From Schistocerca nitens (lineage: Eukaryota; Arthropoda; Insecta; Orthoptera; Acrididae): DNA of 64,000 bases. This document shows positions 55,600 through 64,000 of the stretch, piece after piece. The first letter of the stretch is position 1. The number at the start of each line of letters is the position of its first letter. The stretch spans positions 124,905,521 to 124,969,520 of the forward strand of contig NC_064621.1 of assembly GCF_023898315.1 (NCBI RefSeq), written 5' to 3'. A model generated the notes under the pieces. It was not told where the DNA came from. It saw nothing but the letters and a program-made list of their open reading frames with translations, and did not search any database. A program made the translations under genes and the position numbers.

Positions 55600-56275
55600 T
55601 CTAAGTTATATGGCAGCTGTTCTTGATTCGAAATCTGAAATATTTACTTTGTTCTGTTTGGTGAGGAATTGCGGAAGTCTGTAGTAACTCTGCTTTGGCA
55701 GCATTGTCGTTGATGGTATAGCCATTGCTATGGCGCAAAGAATGCATTGATTGTGTTTTGCCGCTAGTATACTTTAGATACGATCAGAATCTTTTTGGAT
55801 TTTCTTACAGGTTGCGAGACAAATTTTATGTTGTGGGAACTATTATATGCATCTCGCATTGAAGTCCGCGCTAAATTTTGAGATTCTGGAAAAAATCTCC
55901 AATCTTAGAGATTTTGCGTTCGTTTAAATTTGGCAGGTCTTTTTCGTTGTTTCCGAACAGTGTTCTGATCAATTTTGTGTACCAAGGGGGATCAGCTCCG
56001 TCGTTTGTTAGGTTGTTTGGAATAAATCTCTCTATTAATGTCGATATTATTTCTTTACTTTGCAGCCACATGTGGTCTACATTTACAATGTTAATTTGGA
56101 AGAAGTGGAGGTTGTCTCTTAGGAAGGCGTCAAGTGAACTTTTATCAGCATTTTTGGATAGGTGTATTGCATCGTTTATTTTTAAAGCATTTGGGGATTA
56201 CAATATTAAATCTCGATAGTACAACGATGTGTTCCCTAATCCCTGTATCTCTTTTGATGTTCGTTACTAGCTCAG

Positions 56276-57226
56276 AAACCAGACTGCAGTTATAAGAGTT
56301 GAGGGGCAGGAAAGGGAAGCAGTGGTTGGGAAGGGAGTGAGACAGGGTTGTAGCCTCTCCCCGATGATATTCAATCTGTATATTGAGCAAGCAATAAAAG
56401 AAACAAAAGAAAAATTTGGAGTACGTATTAAAACCCAGGGAGAATAAATAAAAACTTTGAGGTTCGCCGATGACATTGTAATTCTGTCAGAGACAGCAAA
56501 GGACTTGGAAGAGCAGTTGAACGGAATGGACAGTGTCTTGAAAAGAGGATATAAGATGAACATCAACAAAAGCAAAACGAGGATAATGGAATGTGGTCGA
56601 ATTAAGTGAGTGATGCTGAGGGAATTAGATTAGGAAATTAGACACTTAAAGTAGTAAAGGAGTTTTGCTATTTGGGGAGCAAAATAACTGATGATGATCG
56701 AAGTAGAGAGGATATAAAATGTAGACTGGCAATGGCAAGGAAAGCGTTTCTGAAGAAGAGAAATTTGTTAACATCGAGTGTAGATTTAAGTGTCAGGAAG
56801 TTGTTTCTGAAAGTATTTGTGTGGAGTGTAGCCATGTATGGAAGTGAAACATGGACAATAAATAGTTTGGACAAGAAGAGAATAGAAGCTTTCGAAATAT
56901 GGTGCTACAGAAGAATGTTGAAGATTAGGTGGGTAGATCACGTAACTAATGAGGAGGTATTGAATAGGATTGGGGAGAAGAGAAGTTTGTGGCACAACTT
57001 GACTAGAAGAAGGGATCGGTTGGTAGGACATGTCTTGAGGCATCAAGGGATCACAAGTTTAGTATTGGAGGGCAGCGTGGAGGGTAAAAATCGTAGAGGG
57101 AGACCAAGAGATGAATACACTAAGCAGATTCAGAAGGATGTAGGTTGCAGTAGGTACTGGGAGATGAAGAAGCTTGCACAGGATAGATTAGCATGGAGAG
57201 CTGCATCAAACCAGTCTCAGGACTGA
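56276..57226 (+). pseudogene. RTE (family B) RT C-terminal part
   Basis: RT palm motifs RQGCSLSP and FADDIVIL are present but separated by a TAA after KTQGE, with another break near 56609. The C-terminal frame (56672-57226, 184 codons) is open: KITDDDRSREDIKCRLAMARKAFLKKRNLLTSSVDLSVRK, WSVAMYGSETWTINSL, WCYRRMLKIRWVDHVTNEEV, GSVEGKNRRGRPRDEYTKQI and WRAASNQSQD. It retains TCG where the copy at 2.5 kb has TAG. Function after reverse transcription is not known precisely; the region is conserved throughout RTE elements. Confidence 0.9.
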
Positions 57227-57243
57227 AGACCACAACAACAACA
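56276..57243 (+). mobile_element. RTE (family B), 5'-truncated, with target-site duplication
   Basis: It begins within the RT (AAACCAGACTGCAGTTATAAG), runs through RQGCSLSPMIFNLYIEQ and FADDIVILSETAK to the tail (CAA)n. A 10-bp repeat ACTAGCTCAG flanks it exactly (56266-56275 and 57244-57253). The repeat lies within LINE endonuclease coding DNA on the opposite strand, showing insertion into that older LINE. Confidence 0.93.
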
Positions 57244-57945
57244 ACTAGCTCAGGATTATTTGTTGCCAAGAGGTCAAGTGTGTTTTCACAAATGTTTGTT
57301 ATTCGTCTGGGCTCATGAACTAAACGCTCGAAATTATTTTCACAGAACGCTTTTAGCACAATGTCGGGTGATGCTTTATGCGTACCACAAACTTTGAACA
57401 TATAATTTCGCCAACATGTCGAGGGTAAATTAGTCACCACCAACTATAACTGTCGTGTATGCGTTTGAAATTAAACTCTTCTTTGAACCTTTCAGCTATT
57501 GTATCATCTGAGTTGGAGGTCGGTAAAAGGATCCAATTATTGTTTTATTTTGGTTGCGAAGAATGACTTCTGCCCATACTAACTGACACGAACAATCTAC
57601 TTCAATTCTTAAGAATTTTTTCCTGTTGGTCATCGCACTGAAAACTGTCAACGACCCACGGAAAGGTGTAGTTTCATTGACACTTTTTGCACCATCTGCT
57701 AAGCCCATTTCGTGTCGATTCTGTCTGGAACGTTTTCCTTAGCCACTCATAATAAAACTGCGCGAATTCAAGAGCGGGCGTCGCGTTTTTGACCTCCACC
57801 ACATTACCGTCAAACAAAGGAAAGAAATGTGGGTAATATGGGCTGTGACGACTTTCCCGTTGTGCCGAACACCTACAGCTTCGTTGGGCAGAACTGCGAT
57901 GAAATCTGGTGTCAATGGGACATCGTAAGTCCACTTTACACGTCA

Positions 57946-59700
57946 CATGTGCCTGCGAGCATTGCCATTTTTGTCACTTGAGTTGACGCTTGGCTGTTTG
58001 AACCATCGTCGAACCAGAATGTGACATCGTAGGGCGCCACGCTCTTGCACCATTGTAGAGGAGGGCTGTAGGCACCTTCGGGCCAAATTTCAGACATAAG
58101 CATTACAATTACTGGTTTTCGGATAAGCGATCCTTTCATTCTGTTGCGGAGTGTATTTTCATTTGGCGTATGAATGTGAAAATCTTCCTTCTCATTTCGG
58201 TCAAGGTTTCTGTTCTATTTATATGTCCTATTACATTGGCTCAGTCAATGCAGTTTCTTCTGTGGGTGTTCTTACAGCCGTTTCTGCATCCATCACGTCA
58301 TTGCTGTGATGGATGTTCTGCGTGATTGTGAGACCTTGGACCCGGTGGTCTCATTCTGTCATCTCTGCTTGTTGCCTTTTCCCTTCTGGATTATGCCATT
58401 TTGTTACGAAATGTGATCCATTCTCTGATCTGTAGTAATTTCCTACTCCTGCCTTTGTTCGGTGAGGATTAAATGGGATACTCCGATATATCGCAAAGAA
58501 AGCCCCCGCCCCCAAACGCCCTGTAAGACAAGAAGTTAGTGTGGTAGTCCTCTTCTTTACTGCTGTATCCCCTTCTAAATGTACTAACAAGGTGCCCACT
58601 TTATATTGTATTGGCCATGTTGGTGGCAAAGAAAAATCAAATTGATATATCAAAGCCTTGGGGTGAAACGAATGTCCTCTTACGCCTGCAATTTACGTTT
58701 GGAAAGGACGTGTTTCAAATCAAACATTTCTTTATCTGTGGGGCACGTCCTAGCCACTACTGTTCTCTTCCTCGTAGCTTAAACTCTTTGCGAACTTGTT
58801 ACTGCCACTTGCCCTTGTGTTAAAGTAATTCATTTCGCCTATGTGTGTCCTCGTTAATGACACAAAATTGTGTTATATCCTCGCGTCTGCTTCTAATCCT
58901 AGCACTTGAGTTACTTGTCCTCTGAATCTACTGGTTTCTTCGTTCTAGCGCATTTTTGAATTGAAGAAGGGATTAAACTTTTGATGCTTCAGTTGAAGCT
59001 GTGTTTCACCTCTCTTACCCTGTACTTCAATTTCGGAATTATCGCTCCGTCATTTCCTGATTACGTGACTCTAGCTGCTCTACAGCTTTGTCTAGTTTGC
59101 TGAAGATATATTTTTCGGTCTTATTTTTCTCCTTCATCTTGCCCATATGTTCCTCCTGCTCTTCCTGCCTATTGCTAATCTCGCTCTATGGCAGCAATTT
59201 GTTCTGATCCAATGTTCGTTTCATTAGTGAGCCTTTTGTGTCTCCCTAGCCATCCTTTCAGCCGCTTTTGTTCTTGCCTAGCCTCTGCAGCTACATATTT
59301 GCCTCCTTCACCATTTTTCTGACCTCTTTCGTTTCTGTGATTATTATTTCCCACTTTTCCTTCGTTTTTTTTGTGACTGCTTTAGCTTCCTCTCTCGCTT
59401 CTTTCTTTCTTTCTTCTACTCCTGCCTTCAATTTTCTTCTCTTACTTTTGCATTCTTTCTTACCTCCCTAGCCACTCCCTTGCCTCTTCTGCCACATTCC
59501 TAGTTTCTTTTGCTTCTCTCCTAGTCGTCTTTGCTTTTGTCATGTCTTCCTCCACTTCCTTGTTCACCCCTAACGTCCCTTTTTTTCCTAGACGCTGCTA
59601 ATTTCTGTATAAACTTTCTGTAGTCCTCTTTCCTGTCCTTGTTGTCGCTCTACTTTATTTATCTTGAAAAGTGTAAAATGGTACAATCTGCGCTTCCCCC
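57946..59700 (-). pseudogene. Probable LINE ORF1, Lys/Glu-rich coiled coil
   Basis: Minus-strand frames between about 59.6 and 59.0 kb are Lys/Glu/Arg-rich with heptad-like spacing: VNKEVEEDMTKAKTTRREAKETRNVAEEAREWL, then KAGVEERKKEAREEAKAVTKKTKEKWE and TKEVRKMVKEANM. This resembles the coiled-coil RNA-binding protein that precedes the endonuclease ORF in many LINEs, and the segment is directly upstream of the endonuclease fragments at 57.9-55.6 kb in the same orientation. Stops break it often. From 58.8 to 57.9 kb the frames are unrecognisable. Assignment is by context and composition only. Confidence 0.4.
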
Positions 59701-61220
59701 CTCATCTGTTGGAGTTGATGCCAATGAAATGAATTTTGTATGTGCCTGTAGTGGCGTGACCGAACTACCGCTCTCCACCACCTCATAGCTTCAGATTCTT
59801 ACCACAGCGTTAGTGTGTCATGACGTGACCTGACCTCTCCCTCAGTATAACAACCCACAGTGCCAGCTACTTCCATGATTTCTTCTCAGTCTCTTTCATT
59901 TTTGGATGCTCTACGAGCAGTCTCTTCTGTGGGAAATTGTATCCGCTCTCCCACAGTATCTATCTCTTCTGTAAGCTGACTTCGTTCCCTGTTTTTTACT
60001 GGGTCACCTTTAGCCTGATCCCTTACTAGCCTCATTTGGCATCTCGTTTTCCTTTAAAAAACGAATTACTGACATGTATTTGATAAACCTACCACAATAA
60101 AATTACAAATAAAGGGACTGCCTAACACATATATCGAAAATCATCGATAAGTTACAACCCTGTTGTCATTGCCGATATTCACAGAATGTGGGCAAGAATT
60201 CACAAAACAAAACACCAGTTAAGTATTTGCACAAGCAACTTAATCTAAAATTATAGTAAAGCAATTCTAGCGCTTCTCAAATATTCTGCAATGAAATACA
60301 ATTTTTGCTGATTACCACTGAATATACGTTGTCGTTCGAAGGTTTCTAACTTAACTGCCTCACAAGAGATCCTGGCCAGGGTCGACGATTTATGTGAAAT
60401 CATCCTGCGTTATTAAAGAGGGCATGAAATGATGCTAGTGAGTTATCTATCTAAATCTTCTACCAGTGGACCATGCAAATTAAACTACCGCTATGGAGTT
60501 AATGAACGCAAGTATTTGGCCCAGCAATGGATGAATGGGTGGGGGTAATCAATAGCTTCGTTAATTATGTATAGAGATGACTAGCTATGAAATAAATTCA
60601 AGGGTACGACAATTCCTGAGTTTATCAGCACATGTAGTTTTCTTTAAAAACACTCCTTAATAATTTAGTAAAAGTTGCTTCAGATGCAATGACAATTATG
60701 ACTCATATAAAACTAGATACATTGGAAGGATTTATGGTTCGTAATGTTTAAGAAAGGAAGGATGTGATGTAAATTCAGTTCTCAAACCTTGACATCCCGT
60801 GAAACATATTAAATTTTAAATGTCTCAAATCCATGACTCGACAACAATGACTGCATTCATGCTTGGGATAGAAGTGAAGTTGTAGTGCAACGTTGTCAGC
60901 TCCAGTACCAAGATAGAAACTAACTGTGAAATTATTGATATGTAATTCATCGTGACCTATACTGCTGGTGCTGCCTGCTAACCTTACCATCTTTGGAGTG
61001 AGAGAGTGCTAGTTACAGGAGCTGCTAACTGCTGACTAAGCATGGTGGTGTGTGCGTCGCTGCTGCCTCGCCCATGGAGGAGGTCTGACTCAAGGGTCTG
61101 CTGGCGGAGCATCCACCAGCAGCATCGTGCCCACAAAGTATCCCAGTTGCGTGTGGAAGGCCTAAGTACAAAAAGAAGCGTCTGTACCGGGTACAAGACA
61201 CGAAGTGACTCTGCTGCAGA
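59701..61220. other. No recognised feature
   Basis: AT-rich, non-coding by inspection; nothing recognised before the next SINE. Confidence 0.4.
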
Positions 61221-61231
61221 CAAAGGCCGAA

Positions 61232-61415
61232 GCCGGCCACGGTGGCCGAGCGGTTCTAGGCGCTTCAGTCTGGAACCGCGCGACCACTACGGTCGCAGGT
61301 TCGAATCCTGCCTCGGGCATGGATGTGTGTGATGTCCTTAGGTTTAAGTAGTTCTAAGTCTAGGGGACTGATGACCACAGATGTTAAGTCCCATAGTGCT
61401 CAGAACCATTTGAAC
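61232..61415 (+). mobile_element. SINE (family 1), the best-preserved tRNA head
   Basis: A box TGGCCGAGCGG and B box GGTTCGAATCC are both perfect, the pair resembling Leu/Ser-type tRNAs. The body GGCATGGATGTGTGTGATG follows; about 9 bases (TTAGTTAGG) are missing after GTCCTTAGG compared with other copies. An 11-bp direct repeat CAAAGGCCGAA flanks it at 61221-61231 and 61416-61426. Confidence 0.95.
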
Positions 61416-61426
61416 CAAAGGCCGAA

Positions 61427-62189
61427 ATTCCTCCTCTGCAGGCAGGCCTGCAGTCACTCAGGGCAATATTCGAAATGAAGTTAAAAGCACAGAGTGTGTC
61501 AGTTCTGCGGGCATTCCCCTTGACTCAAGCAGCAGTTGCCAGTCAGAAAGTAACATTTTCGTTGCATCAATTAAAGAAATTCTCTACTCCCACACCGGAC
61601 AATGCAGTCCTTCCAGGCAGGGGTTCTAAGACACCTGTCACAGAAACTTGCGTCTAAAGATTGCATGTCCCGATACTCCAGCCAATCCAGATGTCTTTTA
61701 ATGGCGTTTTCTGTGCGCTGCTTTTTCTAGATCTGAAGATTGTACTTTAATTCAAGTCCTGTCCTGGCAGGAAGGTCTGCTATGTGGCGGGTTCCTTTCT
61801 TAACAATGATGATAGAATATGTTTAAAAGATAATTCAGACCCTCACAACCCGTGCACTGACGTTCATTCACAATTTAGGTCTTACAGTTGGTCCTGGGTA
61901 AATCACCACAGTAACCGATAGCTGGGACCCTAGACTGGACATGTGACCACATTAAAAATATTCCGCTGCACTCTCATTCTATACAGAAATACCAAACATA
62001 AATGGAAACGCTTATAATCCTTCGCCTTTTATCTTTCGAATGGCCACTAGTTGTCGAATGCTGTGCTCCTTAGGTCATTGTTCTGCACCTCCAACTAATT
62101 CACATCAGCTGCCCAGGTTCCAAATTCCTCCGAAGTCGTAGAGAGATGGCGGCTCAGTCTTCTTAACTCAGCAAAAATTTGATACTAAG
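61427..62189. other. No recognised feature
   Basis: Non-coding by inspection. Confidence 0.4.
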
Positions 62190-62197
62190 TGTTCGAA

Positions 62198-62400
62198 ATT
62201 TTTGAAATTTGTGGTAAGGTCATCTGGGACTAAACTGCTGAGGTCATCGGTCCCTAAGCTTACATATTACTCAATGTAAAACTTAAACTAAGGGCGCCAC
62301 ACACACCCATGCCCGAGGGAGGACTCGAACCTCCAGACGTTTGGAGCCGCGCGTATCGTTACAAGTCGCCCCATACCGCGCGGCTACCCCGCGCGGCCAT
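62198..62400 (-). mobile_element. SINE (family 2), GC-rich head
   Basis: On the minus strand it begins GGCCGCGCGGGGTAGCCGCG, has B-box-like GGTTCGAGTCC, GGCATGGGTGTGTGTGG, then GACCGATGACCTCAGCAG and ends TTACCACAAATT. It shares only the general layout with family 1. A direct repeat TGTTCGAA flanks it at 62190-62197 and 62401-62408. Confidence 0.88.
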
Positions 62401-62408
62401 TGTTCGAA

Positions 62409-62885
62409 CTTAATGTACATTAAATTAGTATCTTATTGGGAAATAATGAATAGATGTAAGTGGATTGTTACAAATTATACCACCTCTGTTAGTAATGGTC
62501 GAGTTGCTAAAATTAATATGTATTCGTCATTAGGCCATGCGGATTGGGGACAAAATTATCATGATAGATGCTATCTACCGATCTTCTACGCCATCATCTG
62601 TAATTCCACTTAAATATCTCCAGTTAATAGGTTAAACACCACTAAAACATGACAGAGCGTCCAGAAAGTGTTCATATGGCGTTCATAACACTTACCTGTA
62701 TCTCTTGGAGCAATGTGTCCATTGATATACTATAAACGGCTGGTGGCGTTTCTAGAAAAAGCCATCTACTACTGTATTTGCGTTCTGTCTTGCATTATGG
62801 TGACTGATATTCCATTCGCAGGCAATGTCGCTATTTTGTTCCGACCTCTGTGCCAAGCGAACATTTGTTTAGTTTGTACTATAAG
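62409..62885. other. No recognised feature
   Basis: AT-rich flank between the SINE and the mariner-like element. Confidence 0.4.
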
Positions 62886-62887
62886 TA

Positions 62888-64000
62888 CAGGGTGTTTCAA
62901 AAATGACCGGTATATTTGAAACGGCAATAAAAACTAAACGAGCAGCGATAGAAATACACCGTTTGTTGCAATATGCTTGGGACAACAGTACATTTTCAGG
63001 CGGACAAACTTTCGAAATTACAGTAGTTACAATTTTGAACAACAGATGGCGCTGCAAGTGATGTGAAAGATATAGAAGACAACGCAGTCTGTGGGTGCGC
63101 CATTCTGTACGTCGTCTTTCTGCTGTAAGCGTGTGCTGTTCACAACGAGCAAGTGTGCTGTAGACAACATGGTTTATTCCTTAGAACAGAGGATTTTTCT
63201 GGTGTTGGAATTCCACCGCCTAGAACACAGTGTTGTTGCAACAAGACGAAGTTTTCAACGGAGGTTTAATGTAACCAAAGGACCGAGAAGCGATACAATA
63301 AAGGATCTGTTTGAAAAATTTCAACGGACTGGGAACGTGACGGATGAACGTGCTGGAAAGGTAGGGCGACCGCGTACGGCAACCACAGAGGGCAACGCGC
63401 AGCTAGTGCAGCAGGTGACCCAACAGAGGCCTCGGATTTCCGTTCGCCGTGTTGCAGCTGCGGTCCAAATGACACCAACGTCCACGTATCGTCTCATGCG
63501 CCAGAGTTTACACCTCTATCCATACAAAATTCAAACGCGGCAACCCCTCAGCGCCGCTACCATTGCTGCACGAGAAACATTCGCTAACGATATAGTGCAC
63601 AGGATTGATGACGGCGATATGCATGCGGGCAGCATTTGGTTTACTGACGAAGCTTATTTTTAACCTGGACGGCTTCGTCAATAAACAGAACTGGCGCATA
63701 TGGGGAACCGAAAAGCCCCATGTTGCAGTCCCATCGTCCCTGCATCCTCAAAAAGTACTGCTCTGGGCCGCCATTTCTTCCAAAGGAATCATTGGCCCAT
63801 TTTTCAGATCCGAAACGATTACTGCATCACGCTATCTGGACATTCTTCGTGAATTTGTGGCGGTACAAACTGCCTTAGACGACACTGCGAACACCTCGTG
63901 GTTTATGCAAGATGGTGCCCGGCCACATCCCACGGCCGACGTCTTTAATTTCCTAAATGAATATTTCGATGATCGTGTGATTGCATTGGGCTATCCGAAA
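62888..64000 (+). mobile_element. Mariner-like element, left part (cut by window edge)
   Basis: It starts CAGGGTGTTTCAAAAATGACC directly after a TA (62886-62887), which is the form of a terminal inverted repeat end in the Tc1/mariner superfamily. About 280 bp of leader includes CAGATGGCGCTGCAAGTG. The transposase gene begins at 63169. The right end is outside the window. Confidence 0.85.
63169..64000 (+). pseudogene. Mariner-like transposase, one frameshift
   Basis: The frame starts MVYSLEQRIFLVLEFHRLEHS, a first HTH, then a second HTH (ISVRRVAAAVQMTPTSTYRLMRQSLHLYPY) and SIWFTDEAYF with the first catalytic Asp. It ends at TAA 63661-63663. Reading resumes one base later as LDGFVNKQNWRIWGTEKPHVAVPSSLHPQKVLLWAAISSKGIIGPFF and continues 112 codons to the edge, including SWFMQDGARPH with the second Asp. 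One inserted base near 63656-63663 explains the break. The third catalytic residue is beyond 64000, so spacing cannot be counted. The ATG at 63169 fits the HTH start better than the upstream in-frame Met at 63091. Confidence 0.88.

Larger units (their letters stand above)
55600..57945 (-). pseudogene. LINE endonuclease and linker, interrupted by an RTE
   Basis: Minus-strand fragments: VNETTPFRGSLTVFS, KKFLRIEVDCSCQLVWAEVILRNQNKTIIGSFYRPP (the exonuclease-endonuclease-phosphatase fold with the FYRPP motif), NLPSTCWRNYM, ENNFERLVHEPRRITNICENTLDLLATNNPEL (towards the ISDH motif). An RTE inserted here, and then come IREHIVVLSRFNIVIPK, DPPWYTKLIRTLFGNNEK and TINDNAAKAELLQT (linker before RT). The order fits a CR1/L2- or Jockey-group LINE. 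Stops and shifts are frequent. RT itself is not seen, so the copy lost its 3' part. The clade is an inference. Confidence 0.65.

Noticed and set aside
61232-61320. Possible tRNA-Leu/Ser gene
   Set aside because: A and B boxes are perfect, but it is the head of a SINE with body, tail and direct repeats, and the other copies share the same flanking body.

Overview
The window looks like intergenic DNA from a large, repeat-rich arthropod genome, most likely an orthopteran insect (locust or grasshopper). This rests on the mix of RTE, CR1-like and Penelope-like retroelements, Tc1/mariner, pogo, hAT and Helitron DNA transposons, and tRNA-headed SINEs whose consensus-like sequences I recall from Schistocerca-type genomes; no database was searched. 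I recognise no host protein-coding gene, rRNA, genuine tRNA gene or CRISPR. Nearly every coding signal is a mobile-element protein, and almost all carry stops or frameshifts.

Layout: 1-721 Tc1-like element cut by the window edge; 2051-3345 5'-truncated RTE LINE; 4511-6405 mariner-related DD41D element with about 290-bp terminal inverted repeats; 7160-9040 RTE fragment split by a complete Tc1-like element (7418-8839); 9174-10241 pogo/Tigger-like relic; 11978-12173 SINE; 12.2-18.7 kb mostly unassigned; 18734-22911 Ty3/gypsy element on the minus strand with one LTR and the integrase end deleted; 24.2-26.0 kb several SINE pieces; 26434-29772 a nearly full-length RTE LINE with a tRNA-like 5' end; 30.8-31.3 kb a three-unit repeat and a SINE; 32488-33396 a Penelope-like element with inverted terminal repeats; 34087-35732 a decayed LINE; 36.05-37.16 kb a hAT relic; 40495-42640 a dense nest of five element types; 43.1-44.5 kb a Penelope-like end and a CR1-like LINE; 44.69-45.07 kb a GC-rich island, the best candidate for host regulatory or exonic DNA; 45.6-47.3 kb a hAT relic interrupted by an RTE and a SINE; 49887-55050 a nearly complete Helitron; 55.6-59.7 kb a minus-strand LINE interrupted by an RTE; two SINEs at 61.2 and 62.2 kb; and 62888-64000 a mariner-like element running off the end.

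The elements do not form a pathway. What can be read is history: target-site duplications and interrupted frames give a relative order of insertion. Comparing copies of one family inside the window identifies individual lesions, such as a 1-bp deletion in the DD41D transposase and an AAA-to-TAA change in the RTE. The most interesting points are a candidate 86-bp spliceosomal intron in the Helitron Rep gene, hammerhead-like motifs in Penelope-like termini, and the tRNA-like head of the RTE LINE.
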